From Hymenoscyphus infarciens (Eukaryota; Ascomycota; Leotiomycetes; Helotiales; Helotiaceae): a stretch of 23,381 nucleotides of DNA. Shown piece after piece: positions 9,381 to 19,375 of the stretch. The notes under the pieces were generated by a model. It saw only the letters and a program-made list of their open reading frames with translations. It was not told the origin of the DNA and searched no databases. The DNA is taken from the NCBI GenBank assembly GCA_001414345.1, contig LLCB01000553.1:1-23381 (forward strand). The letters are read 5' to 3'. The position numbers were made by a program, and so were the translations under genes. The stretch's first letter is position 1. Every line of letters begins with the position of its first letter.

Positions 9381-11907
9381 ATGAAGCTGGCAACGGCGCT
9401 TCTGGCGCTCTGCTTCTCACTCCTATCTGCTGCCGCCGGTATTGACTACGAACATCTCCCCACAGACACCATCTTCCCTGGACCCTGGGAGCAGAATATC
9501 AAGGCACCCAAAGACAAGTCTCGTATCGTCCCGTCCAGAGTTTTCGTCGAACAATCCGTCACCAATGCAGAATCCGTTTTGGAGAATGCACAAGTGAAGA
9601 AGGCAACGGCAGCGAACAATGGTCGCTTGAACATTGGTCTTGGAGGACTTGTCACCTATGAATTTGCAGAGAACATTGGCGGCCGGTATGCTACCACCTA
9701 CTCACTCCTCACCAATCTTATTCGTGCCTTAGTAACAATCCTCGTCTAGGGTCTGCTTCGATGTCTCCAACTTCCAGAACAATCCCTATCTCGTCCTTTC
9801 TTATTCTGAATCGAGCTTCTTTGCTGGCAAGATACCAGATGCAACGGGCGACATCGTACCTCTCGACCTCCCCATCAAGATCCCCATCAGACGGAACGGA
9901 GAAACTTGCGTCCCAGATGGTTTCCTTCGAGGTGCTTTCAAGTACTTGACCATATACATCCCGGAAACTGGTGTACCTGCGGACAATAGTGACTTCTATT
10001 ACCCGCCCAAGAACAAGAGAAGCTTGGTTACCAAAGAGGCACCCCTCAGTTGGTATGACTTGATTGGACGAGGTATTAAGAGCTTAGTACGAGCTGTCGG
10101 TGGCGACACGGATCCAAGTGTTACCATAAAGGCTATCTGGGTCAAGTGCACCTCGTTTCCCTCACAGTCAAATGGCAGAGCATACAGTGGATACTTTGAT
10201 AGCTCATCGTCACTCTTGAACCGCATTTGGTACGCCGGTGCTTACACATTACAACTTGAAACGATCAAGCCCAACGAAGCATGTTCAATCATTCAATTCA
10301 GCAGTGAATTTGACGGTACTCATCCAGTACCAGGAGCATGGTATTCCAATTACACAATCTCCAATGGCTCTGTTGTTCTAGGAGAGGGTGCTAAGCGTGA
10401 TCGCATGGTCTGGCCGGGAGACATGGGAATTTCCATTCCTGGAATCGCTGTCTCAACATATGACATGCTTGCCCCACGAAACGCTTTGGACTCGCTGTAC
10501 AATCTCCAATACAGCGACGGTGGTATTCCGTACGCCGGTATCCCCATGGGCCAACGACACGAGTTCAGCGATACCTACCATATGCATGGTCTGATTGCAA
10601 CGCACACTTATGTGCTTTACACTGGTGATATTCCCTGGATCAAGGCAAAGTGGCAAGCCTATAAACGTGCGGTTGACCTCAGTATCAATAAAATTGATGA
10701 CCGAAACCTCATGGCAGTCACCTCTAACTTTGATTGGATTCGTCCAGGAATGGAGGGTCACAACGTCGAAGCCTCAGCAATTGCTCTGCAAATGATTGAA
10801 AAGAGCATCGAGTTGGCAAAATGGGTTGGCGAGAAAGATCCATCGACTGGAGGTGTGAAGTGGACCGATACTTACAACCGACTTCGTTCAGGCTTCTCCG
10901 CTCTCTATTGCCCCGGCGACAATCTTTTTGGCGACAACCTGGAAAGTCGTGGATGCAATGGTCCTCAGAAAGTTCTGCCCCAGGATGGCAACAGCTTTGT
11001 GTTGTTGTCAAAGGCCACTGATCCCGACACCTCTCTAAAAGTATCCCAGGCTCTTCGTAACCGCTGGACGAAATTCGGTGCACCTGCAGTTGAATTTCCC
11101 AATGTCATTTCGCCATTCGCCAGCGGCATGGAGCTTCAAGGTCATGTCGTAGCAGGAAATCATGATGCAGCCGTCGAATTGATGGAGCTTGAATGGGGAT
11201 ACATGATGGATGGACCAGGAATGACAAACTCCACACTGATCGAAGGTGTCCGTATGGATGGATACATCCACTATCCTGCCTATCCTTCGCCACCACGAAA
11301 TTCCCACGCACACGGTTGGTCAACCGGTCCCACGTCGGTCCTCCTCCATGGAATCTTGGGCATTAAATTGGTGACTCCAATGGGAAAGACATGGGAGATT
11401 GAACCACATCTCACCAAATGGCTCAGTCGCGCTCAAGGAGGTTTCGCTACCAAGCTCGGCAAATTCGAAGTCTCAACCTCTCGTCTTGTCTCCCTTTCCA
11501 ATGGCCGTAAAGCCCAAGGCCTCAATGTCACCGTCCCTCGAGGCACGTCTGGCACTATCAAATGGTTTGGACAGGAAAATAAGGTCGGCGAAGAAGCCAC
11601 CAATAACATCCAAGTTTTCTCATTCCTTGTCTATACTGGAAATGACAAGCAAACCGCAACTGTCACAGCGGTGAAGAAAGAGAGCGAGTGGAAGAATTTT
11701 GCTCATGATGCTGAATGGGTTAAGCCTGCTACAGAGGAGCGACCGGTTGGTGTTATGGACTTTAGTGTTCTTCATGAGCATTATGTTAGTAGGAGAGGTG
11801 AGAAGTCTAAGCGTATGCTTCGTGATGAGGCTCGACTTGCGAAGGAGAATGCTGCGAAGGATTTGAGAAAGAGACGAAAGGGCGCTATTCAGGAACTTGC
11901 TAATTAA
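9381..11907 (+). CDS. Secreted six-hairpin glycosidase, alpha-L-rhamnosidase-like (GH78-type)
   Basis: This gene has two exons, 9381-9685 and 9750-11907, joined across a 64-nt intron (GTATGC...CTAG). Splicing gives CGG and continues VCFDVSNFQNNP. The product has 820 residues. Residues 1-20 form a signal peptide (MKLATALLALCFSLLSAAAG), and there are several N-glycosylation sequons (NYT, NGS, NST, NVT), so it should be secreted. An N-terminal beta-sandwich region (about 60-290) precedes an alpha-helical barrel with EGAKRDR...WPGD at 314-326, GHNVEAS around Glu442 and NSHAHGWSTGP around 619-630. A C-terminal beta domain follows (about 640-745). This order is that of fungal six-hairpin/alpha-L-rhamnosidase-like proteins, which release rhamnose or related sugars from plant polymers and glycosides. 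The usual GH78 acidic residues are only partly matched, so the substrate is uncertain. Odd feature: the last 75 residues form a charged Lys/Arg/Glu-rich tail. The start is supported by the signal peptide and the TATA spacing. Confidence 0.85.
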
Positions 11908-12460
11908 GATGGCGTTTTTGGGATAGAAGACGTCCGCATTTTTTTGATTTGGTGGGATGGAGTTATGACGTGGAGACATTGGGTTATGGTATGCTTTGAA
12001 CTTTTGGGTAAGGGGGTAATGGTAATGGCGTTGGAAGTGAGACTGGATGGATAGTCATACTCACCACATCATTTGGACATTCTTTGGGAGTTCTTTTGGG
12101 CGGGGAGGAAGGGTATTGACATTGTCACTGTTTAGATAGGGGCACTTTGCATAGGATAGGCGTTTCCTTTTTATTGAATAGATGACTTTGTTAATATTTA
12201 CTTTTGGGTGACTCTGAATTTCTTCTTCTGTGTTGCGTTGGTAGGGGAGACTTCTGGCATATCCTGGATACCAGGGGAGAATTGCGACTGTCTTAGGCTT
12301 GTGCGCTGAAATAGTGCGCTGAAGCGAGGACGCTGAGCCTTACTCGTTAGTGCACTTGCCTGCAATTCAGGGGGCGCCATGTAGGCGCGCCTACCCGTGA
12401 GCTTTAGGGCACCTAACGTTTCATTGCGGCGCGCACCACATTTGGGGAGGAGGGATTTTA
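11908..12460. other. 3' flank of the glycosidase gene, with a GC-rich palindrome
   Basis: This is ordinary host-like sequence with no convincing gene. It contains the perfect 14-bp palindrome GTAGGCGCGCCTAC (12381-12394) and a small direct repeat GTGCGCTGAA (about 12301 and 12315). A 60-codon frame on the minus strand (12198-12380) shows no family resemblance and is probably chance. RIP-type DNA starts shortly after 12460. Confidence 0.6.
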
Positions 12461-12955
12461 GAGAAGACTTTAACTTTCTTGAGAGGTCTGTTAAGTATAC
12501 TGATTAGAGATAGTGGTTAAGTAGGTACGCTTTAGTTCTATCTAGTAATAGCGAGTCTAAATAAGAGTTAATTATACTATATTAATAGAGATAAGAAGAA
12601 AGAGAGATATTAAGAGAATAAGAGGTTACTATTTTATTATTCTCGAGTTAAAAGAGATAGTGCTAGCGTTATTAGTTCTAATATATTTTATTTACTATTT
12701 ATAGATAGAGTTAAATAATTTTAATAAAGTATAGTTTTATTTACTAGATATTAATCCCTATAGTATATTTAGTTTATTAAACTTATTATTTAGCTTTCTA
12801 GGAGAATTAATTAGATAGATATTATCTAGATAAATATCTATACTTTATATTTTTAGATACTTTTAACTTTAAGCTTTTTAACTTAATTAATTTAAAGACT
12901 TCAGGCGGTAATATTCTAGAAGCTTTACCCCTCGCTATGAAGACTTCTAACCGCG
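12461..12955. other. AT-rich decayed DNA, no gene recognised
   Basis: The composition is RIP-type and there are stops in all frames. It may be the mutated 5' part of the disrupted gene that follows, or an unrelated repeat; the sequence alone does not decide. Confidence 0.5.
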
Positions 12956-12965
12956 ATAACTCTAT

Positions 12966-14313
12966 AACATACTCTGTTGTTCTACCACCGGCTTTGCCGA
13001 GAACATCATCTGCGATGGCCGCAGTTACGGAATTAGTTTTGATGCTACAGTTGACGCTAGTGTAGGATATAGCAGTGTAGTCGATAGTATTTAGAATATT
13101 ATACTACTACGATATATTATTGGAAACCCACTTTAATACGTACTATTTATACTATTTAGATACTACGATATCTAAAAATATTATTCTTTATATTATTAGT
13201 ATTTTAATCTATATTATAATAATATCGTAGTATTGCTAAGCTTAACTATTTAAGCTTTTTACTCTAGATTTTAACTCTACTTCTTTTTAGCCTTATCTTT
13301 TAAAACTATATAGTATAATATATAGTATAGAAAATATATTACTAAATAGCTAGAATTATAGATCTATTTAAATAGAGGATTTTAAAAAAAGAATCGTATA
13401 GATAGCTTATAAACTAGCCTTATAAGCTCCTATATAGTTTATATTAATAAAAGTAGACTATATAAGATATTAAATTTTAATAATACTAAGGACTAATTCA
13501 ACGATAGTAACGTTAGTTTACTAGATAAATTAAAATTTCTTAGAGTATTAAACTTATTAAGTTTAGCTCTTTATATATATATAAAAATTTAATAATTAAT
13601 AAATTATATAGTATTATTACTATATAGTTTTAAAGTAATAGAAGTGTATATAGAAAAAGTATAAATAGCTTTATTTTGAGAAAAAGTGAGCTTTTACGCT
13701 TACGAGTCATTAAAAGATATACCTTTTAATATCACGATATTACTATAATATTATTACGGATTTGGATACGTACTATTACGATATTATGATAATATATTAA
13801 TCTAAAATACTACAGTATTTTATCACGATAATACTATCGACCACACTGGCCGATATAGCTCAGTGTCAGAAAGTGCTTCTATTACGAAGCACTCTACGCT
13901 CCCGAGCTTCGATACCGGTCCTCGTCCCCGTCATATGCTTTTGCGTGCTAATTATGAATACCTTGGGTATTTGTGTTTTCCCAGAAGGATGTCTAAACAA
14001 GACACAAGTCGAAACTTTTACTCTTGGACACGCAATGGATCTTCTTCCCGAGATATTATATACCTCTGGGTGCCTAGCTTGTGCACAAATTCCGCTTCGC
14101 TATCCCAATGTTACAGAGAGATCTGGTGCTGTTGGGGGAGGACTTCTTAGCATCGATTATAGAGACGGTGACAATCGATCGATAAGTGTATAAAGCCGCT
14201 ACTACTTCGAGCGCAATCCCCACTGGTACGAATGTCGCTGCATGCAGCAGGTGTTCAACCAGAGCCCTCAAGCACAGCCACATGTTCTTAACCACATGAG
14301 TGGAGGTGGTTAA
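12966..14313 (+). pseudogene. Unidentified gene split by a MITE, with an intron and a RIP-type stop
   Basis: A protein-like frame runs from about 12966 to 13072 (includes GFAENIICDGRSYGISFD and ends VGY plus a split codon). It stops at the inverted-repeat element 13073-13848 and resumes in a compatible frame beyond GATATAG (13852-13858), giving SVSESASITKHSTLPSFDT. A GT-AG intron fits at 13918-13984, with GCTAAT as branch site and a TTTTCCCAG acceptor. Splicing moves exactly into the frame that reads EGCLNKTQVETFTLGHAM and on to NRSISV. A TAA at 14191 then interrupts (possible former CAA), after which the same frame reads RYYFERNPHWYECRCMQQ to a TAA at 14311-14313. The product is cysteine-containing and matches no family I know. 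The join across the element and the intron are inferences. Confidence 0.45.
13073..13848. mobile_element. hAT-like MITE, 776 bp
   Basis: The left end CAGTGTAGTCGATAGTATT (13073-13091) is the inverted repeat of the right end (13830-13848), which reads CAGTGTGGTCGATAGTATT on the minus strand, with one mismatch. The CAGTG start resembles hAT termini. The flanks share GATATAG: it directly precedes the left end (13066-13072) and follows the right end after three extra bases (13852-13858). That suggests a 7-8-bp target duplication with an imperfect junction. ACGATA/TATCGT motifs recur in both subterminal regions. The interior is A/T-rich without a transposase frame. Confidence 0.7.
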
Positions 14314-14857
14314 AACTGAGAAGCTTCCAGGTTCATCGAAACTTCCTCCAAATTTCCACCTCAAACTAGAGCTCATCTCAGGGTCCGTCACAGGGAAACA
14401 ATTTGATATGCCAACGTGTGTATAGGTAGGTTCCATACATATGCAGTATGCTATTCCATCTCATCCAGTTCACTGGGCAGCGCGACCTGATTAGAGCCCT
14501 GCGGGAGTCACATTGAAGACTACTACTCCCAGAGCCATGATTATGACTTTAGGAAATTGCTCATCTTGATGCTCTTACTCATTCTCCTTTGCTAGTTTAG
14601 CATCACAGCATCCAACAACATTCGATTGGAGGCTGTGCGTCAAAATTGTCAGATACCTGCCGAATAGGCATCTTTCATTCACAACTGACGACTAGGTGCT
14701 TCACAACTGACGACTAGGTGCCTACATCTTTCCATCTGCATACCAGCTGCCTAGACTTCACTCCTTTACATTTGCATCCTCACTCTCCCGCGCGCTGGGT
14801 ACTTGCATTGCATCTCGGGATTCCCTATCGCATAGGAAATCAGACAAACACAGCAAG
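14314..14857. other. Intergenic region upstream of the metallophosphoesterase
   Basis: This is ordinary host composition with no gene seen. It holds the 22-bp tandem duplication listed separately and a C/T-rich leader before 14858. I see no clear TATA box. Confidence 0.6.
14679..14722. repeat. 22-bp tandem duplication in a promoter
   Basis: TCACAACTGACGACTAGGTG plus two bases (CT, then CC) is present twice in tandem, at 14679-14700 and 14701-14722, differing only in the last base. It lies about 135-180 bp before the metallophosphoesterase start codon, so it would duplicate any factor site it contains. Confidence 0.9.
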
Positions 14858-15895
14858 ATGTCTTCGACAGTAAAGACCCGCGGTAAGCGGAACCATCTCT
14901 ATGCTCCCTCCCTCAACTCTGCATCTCTCCGTTCGCGATGCCCAAAGACTGACTCTCCTCTGCCAGTTATGATCATCTCCGACACGCATAGCTACCAGTT
15001 CAACAACGCAACCAAATACGGCGGCAAATTCACCCTCCCAACCCCCAAATGCGATATCCTCATCCACACAGGCGACCTGACCCAAAACGGCCAGATGGCA
15101 CCATACAAGAAAGCCATTGAAATGCTCTCCCAAATCCCCGCCGAACTCAAACTTGTCATCGCTGGCAACCACGACCTAGATCTCGACCCCATGTGGGACC
15201 AACCTAAACCTCCCTCCCCTCCAAATCAGAAAAGTACAGCCCAGTACGAGGCAGTATTGGCACTTTGGAAGGGACCGCTTGCACAAGATGCCGGAGTCAC
15301 ATACTTGGAAGAGGGCATGTACACATTTAGTCTTGGAAATGGTGCGAAATTCAAGGTCTATGCTTCGCCTTATCAACCGGAGTTTTGTGGTTGGGCCTTT
15401 CCATATGAGAGGGATGAGGACAGGTTTAATCCTATAGGATTAGAGAAGGAGGGGGTGAAGAATATTGCGGTCAAGCCTATTCCCAGCTTTCCGGACGTGG
15501 ATATCGTCATGACGCATGGTCCACCGACGGGCATATTGGATGTGACTGAGGATGAGATGTCTCCTGGGAAGGGGGTTGGCTGTGAAAGTTTGCTCAGGGC
15601 TTTGGGTAGAGCGAGACCGAAGTTGGCCTGCTTTGGACATATACACGAAGCCTACGGTATGAATTTGGTGGAGTGGAAGAAGGAAGGAAATGAGATTGAG
15701 GCTGAAGGGGAGAAGTATCTTGGGGACGCGATTGAGAAGCAGTCTTCTCAGGAAAACGCCTACCCGGAAGTATCTGGTGCTTGGAATATCAAGCATGGTG
15801 AGGAGACGTTGATGGTCAATTCCTCGATTATGAATTTGGACTACCGACCGGTCAATTCCCCTTGGATTTTTGATATTGAACTTCCAACTGCTTGA
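14858..15895 (+). CDS. Calcineurin-like metallophosphoesterase
   Basis: This is a single exon of 345 residues. All metal-binding motifs of the calcineurin-like phosphoesterase fold are present and in order: D42-x-H44 (in MIISDTHS), G72-D73 (HTGDLT), G103-N-H-D106 (IAGNHDLDLD), H220 (MTHGPP) and G260-H-x-H263 (CFGHIHEAYG). These residues hold two metal ions that hydrolyse phosphomonoesters or phosphodiesters. The closest type is the small fungal/animal class related to MPPED1/MPPED2 (239FB), whose natural substrates are poorly known. There is no signal peptide or membrane span, so it should be cytosolic or nuclear. The start at 14858 follows AGCAAG and gives a 37-residue basic leader before the first strand; Met38 would be an alternative. 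The C-terminus ends in a beta-rich segment (PWIFDIELPTA). Codon third positions change from C-rich to G-rich partway through. Confidence 0.93.
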   Translation: MSSTVKTRGKRNHLYAPSLNSASLRSRCPKTDSPLPVMIISDTHSYQFNNATKYGGKFTLPTPKCDILIHTGDLTQNGQMAPYKKAIEMLSQIPAELKLVIAGNHDLDLDPMWDQPKPPSPPNQKSTAQYEAVLALWKGPLAQDAGVTYLEEGMYTFSLGNGAKFKVYASPYQPEFCGWAFPYERDEDRFNPIGLEKEGVKNIAVKPIPSFPDVDIVMTHGPPTGILDVTEDEMSPGKGVGCESLLRALGRARPKLACFGHIHEAYGMNLVEWKKEGNEIEAEGEKYLGDAIEKQSSQENAYPEVSGAWNIKHGEETLMVNSSIMNLDYRPVNSPWIFDIELPTA

Positions 15896-16343
15896 TAGTA
15901 GTGGGGAATATAGTGGTGGTAGTTTATTTGACAATAAAGCTTCTTTCTTCGCAGACCTTTCTTGTTCCCTGTACCTTTTGTCTTGCCATCATGACCCGGA
16001 TTGAAACCCCGCACTTTTGACAATTTCCGCAGATCCTTCCAAGGTACCAAAGTCAAAGGTCACAGATACACATAGCTATTTGTCAACTCAATTCATTTCT
16101 CGCATGCTATTACTCATGTCTGTACATGAGGGGCGCTCGGGATTCGGACTTTTCCCGGTGTATGACGTTCTGCGGACTCTCAACAGGGGGTTATATTTAC
16201 CCCACCTGCTTCTACACTTTCTTCAGTTCAACCACAACTCAACCTCCATTGAACAAACAATCAATTGACTGCCTCAAATCAACTCTCGCCAATCCCTCAC
16301 CTCCTTCCTCAAGCAGAAAAAGAAAAAAGAAAAAACAGCAACA
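15896..16343. other. Intergenic region between metallophosphoesterase and cyanate hydratase
   Basis: No gene is seen. It would contain the 3' end of the upstream transcript and the promoter of the cyanate hydratase gene. Near 16185-16197 CAGGGGGTTATATTTACC combines an AGGGG stress-element core with a TATA-like run about 155 bp before the ATG, followed by a C/A-rich leader. Confidence 0.55.
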
Positions 16344-17047
16344 ATGGCGGAAAGAACCCTCGCAACGCTCGATGTAAGTTCTAATTACCCCGCAATTACA
16401 GTCCGACAAAAACCCAATTCCATAACAACAACAACAAAACAGAACAGAAAGCTAACACAACCCCATCCAGTCCTCAATCATCGACCGCCTCCCTTCCTCC
16501 TCCTCGCTCCTCTTCGCAGCAAAAACCTCCCAAAACCTAACCTTCGCCTCTCTCGCTGAATCCCTCGGTCGTTCCGAAGTCGCAATAGCAGCCCTCTTCT
16601 ACGGCCAAGCAGTCGCCTCTCCCGAAGACATCAAAACCCTCTCTCAAGTCCTGAAAGTGGACGAGGCGAAATTGACAGCCGAGTTAGGCCAAGGCTTCCC
16701 GGATCGCGGAAGAGCGGGTCCTATGCCACCTGTTGAGCCGTTGATCTATCGCTTGTATGAGATTGTGCAGAATTATGGGTATGCGTATAAGGCGGTTCTG
16801 AATGAGAAGCTGGGGGATGGGATTATGAGTGCGATTAGTTTTAGTACTAAGGTTGAGAAGGAGGTTGATGAGCAGGGGACTTGGGCTGTTATTACTTTGA
16901 GGGGGAAGTGGTTAGTTTCATCCTTTCTTTTGTTTTGTTTTTGGTCTCCCGTGGAGCATATACGCATAATTTGTGTGGACGCTCTGAAGATTGTTTTTGG
17001 CATGGTGCTAACACTTCAAAACTAGGCTTCCATTTTCCCGCTTTTAA
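16344..17047 (+). CDS. cyn1: Cyanate hydratase (cyanase)
   Basis: This gene has three exons: 16344-16373, 16471-16910 and 17026-17047. Introns are 97 nt (GTAAGT, branch GCTAAC, CCAG) and 115 nt (GTTAGT, branch GCTAAC, CTAG). The spliced product has 163 residues, the usual cyanase length. It catalyses bicarbonate-dependent breakdown of cyanate to carbamate, which yields ammonia and carbon dioxide, detoxifying cyanate and releasing usable nitrogen; the bacterial enzyme is a decamer in the cytosol. The N-terminal helical domain (about 1-90) precedes the catalytic domain. Arg104, Glu107 ([12 protein letters not shown]) and Ser130 (GDGIMSAI) correspond to the catalytic Arg96, Glu99 and Ser122 of the E. 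coli enzyme at a constant offset of eight. The chain ends GKWLPFSRF, the family's typical C-terminus, which depends on the third exon. The first exon codes only ten residues. No carbonic anhydrase gene, the functional partner in bacteria, is next to it. Confidence 0.95.
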
Positions 17048-17529
17048 AATGGTTGAATGGGTGGGAGCTGCGAGAGAGTTCGGATGAAAGGAAAGTCAGA
17101 AACACAACTTGGGGTCGTGGATTGCGACCGCACTGTGTTCTATACGATTCTGTTTTTTTGATAGTAGTTTGAAAATATACTTCTACTGTCCATCTGTGTC
17201 AACTCACGAAAATACTAAACTGTCTTTTGAGTTTCTCGCCTTCCGTTCCCTCTTCAATTCCTTGAACTTTTATGTTTCTTATTCTCACCTCAGAGTCCTT
17301 TGAAGAAAGGCCACAATATGTCAATGTCTCAATACTCACTCCACAACGTTGACTGGCATATCTCATCAGCGTGCTTATTTCATGCCACCAAAATTGTACA
17401 TGTACTTGATACGGCGTCTCCGTTTCACCGAAAACCGCCTGGGAGTGGAAAAAATCATGGCAGCAGTGGCAAAGTATTCCGTCCGAAGATAACGCGTTCA
17501 ACATGATGATGCCATTATTAGGGCGTCCT
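17048..17529. other. 3' flank of cyanate hydratase, no gene seen
   Basis: This is ordinary composition grading into the inverted-repeat element at 17530. A minus-strand open frame (17199-17591) has no family resemblance and runs into the element's terminal repeat, so I treat it as chance. Confidence 0.6.
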
Positions 17530-18257
17530 AAAAGTATAAAAACGACTAAATCGTAACTCGTAAATCGTAAAGCGTAAATCGCGAAAGTCAAGTGTTTATA
17601 GCTAGATTAACTAAGGCCTCTGAGCGCTATAGCTAATTAGAAAATATAGTTCAATTATACGATCTACTTACTCTCTTACTCCTTATTCTATTCTTTTATA
17701 TATTATATCTATTAAGAGAGTATAGGTAAGAGTGTAGAAGAGAGAGGGTAAGAGAGTAAGAGAGTAAGAGAGTAAGTAAACATTTTAAGGGAAAGTTTTT
17801 CCTAGCGTAGGTAAGGGGAGTTTAGCTAGTAAATAATCCTCTCTCTCTCTTTCTCTCTTCCTCTCTTCCTCTCTTCCTCTCTTCCTCTCACTCTCTCTTC
17901 CTCTCTTCCTCTCTTACTCTCTCTCTCTCTTACTCTCTCTCTCTCTCTTATTTATCTAGAAATAATAGAAAGAATATAATATAAGAGTTAGGTAATAGGT
18001 AGTAAAGACATAATAGTAAGAAGATAATAGAGGCAAGATTACTACTATATACGTAATACTTCTTCTCCTTCTCTATTCTTTAATTAGCTAGTTACTATAG
18101 TTAAGACGATCTAGTATTAATATAGAGAGAGAGGGGAGAAAAAGAGAGGGGGGAGAAAAAGAGAGAGAGAAGTTATTTATTCTCTTTTTTACTTATAGAA
18201 AGTAATCTTTTACGATTTACAATTTACTATTTACGATTACGTCGTTTTTAGACTTTT
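17530..18257. mobile_element. Foldback/MITE-like element with heptamer-rich terminal inverted repeats, about 730 bp
   Basis: The left end (17530-17587, starting AAAAGTATAAAAACGAC) is mirrored on the opposite strand by the right end (18207-18257, reading AAAAGTCTAAAAACGAC). Both arms continue into four or five tandem variants of TCGTAAA. A TA on each side (17529-17530 and 18259-18260) could be a target duplication, but this is weak. The interior carries no frame and is dominated by low-complexity tracts: (AGAGAGTA)n near 17738-17776, a CT-rich tract 17838-17949 and a GA-rich tract 18124-18172. The first and second are complementary in part, so single strands could fold back. Confidence 0.7.
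17838..17949. repeat. CT-rich low-complexity tract
   Basis: A nearly pure pyrimidine run of CTCT, CTTCCTCT and ACTCTCT units extends over about 110 bp inside the inverted-repeat element. The partner purine tract at 18124-18172 has the opposite strand bias. Confidence 0.85.
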
Positions 18258-18260
18258 GTA

Positions 18261-19375
18261 GATTTAGGATACTGTAATTATGTCGGTCTTTTTTATTTCT
18301 GTAAAATCTCTCTAACTTCTTCTCTTTTTTATTCTAGAAAGAGAAGTATCAAATCATGGCGTAAAAACTCTCGCCTAGTCTACTAAATAGTGACCTTCTA
18401 GGGAGCGACAAAAATACAATCGTACACTGCTGCCTAATTCAAGTCACACGGTCAGACTGCACATGGTAATTTAACAATACTTCCAACCACCCTCTTTCCA
18501 AAGTGTGCAAAATATTCTCAAAATCTTCTCCCACAATACTTACATTTCAAATAACAAGACAGAAGAGTGCTAGAAAGCAAAGGCCGATCTCCTAACTCTC
18601 AGTGTTCTCTTCTCCGAGGTCTCCGTGAAGTTTAATACTCGGGAAATTTCCTTTTTTGACATCTCAGGCTTGCGGTGCTAGAAACCATGCTACCATAGAG
18701 GTGTATCTTCCCCACCCACTTGATCAGCTGTCCAGATTTCCATTTTCTGTTATAGTCTTGTAAGCCTCGCAGATGTTTTCTTTAGAGGCATGTGGGTTGG
18801 GTGACTAAAAAAGTAGTAATTCATAATTGAATTCTGTAGTATGCTTCTAGAACCTTTCCTTGTGGAGGTCCTTGACTCTATGAGGCGCTCCGTGAGAACC
18901 TCTATTCCCTTGTCCACCTCCAGGCCACTTTAGGTCGCACGTGGGTGTCACTTAATTGGGAAAGTTAGTCATATGGTGTAGGTAACTAGCAGGTTCTAGA
19001 TCTTCTTGTCGAGCTTCTTGGTGGTCTTTTGGGAGTGTATGACTTGACCCTAAGACTCTGGACAGCGTCAACGGGGTCATGGATGAGATGGAGATAATAA
19101 ATCAACGGTGCAGTTCAATAACCACGTGGAGAATTCCTTCTAGAACACTTTCTAGAAGCTTGGAAGTTCAAGGGAAAGTGTATGAAATCAAGTTTTGACG
19201 ACAGATGAGACGGCTGACAATAACACGCTAGGGGATCTAAAGAAATCTAGAACTTTATCAACCTCAAGTTGAGGAGCCTCGCCGGGAATTTTACCCGAGA
19301 CCAATATCCACCTAGCTTGCCCCTATAGCTTTTGATATTCTTTATTCCTGGTTGGTGTTCCTCCATTCCACAAAA
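18261..19375. other. Intergenic region, no gene seen
   Basis: The composition is ordinary and there is no open frame of note on either strand. It contains three TTCTAGAA palindromes (18844-18851 and a close pair near 19138 and 19151), which match the TTCnnGAA form of a heat-shock element, and the short palindrome CCTCAAGTTGAGG at about 19261. Confidence 0.55.

Noticed and set aside
8971..9384. 137-codon frame in front of the glycosidase gene
   Set aside because: It spans the CreA sites, TATA box and leader of that gene, lacks a recognisable domain and is best read as promoter.
9381..9748. First exon of the glycosidase read as a separate 122-residue protein
   Set aside because: The last 20 residues are translated intron. 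Splicing 9686-9749 restores a continuous 820-residue protein.
12198..12380. 60-codon minus-strand frame
   Set aside because: No family resemblance and no promoter; it covers the 3' flank and a GC palindrome.
13849..13920. tRNA- or SINE-like stretch with box A (TAGCTCAGTG) and box B (GCTTCGATACC) matches
   Set aside because: No cloverleaf can be folded: the anticodon loop would have six bases and the acceptor and T stems do not pair. The same bases are explained by the open frame of the disrupted gene.
14074..14436. 120-codon minus-strand frame
   Set aside because: Antisense to the disrupted gene, whose own frame and intron give a better account of the bases.
17199..17591. 130-codon minus-strand frame beside the cyanate hydratase
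   Set aside because: It starts inside the terminal repeat of the MITE-like element and has no domain.
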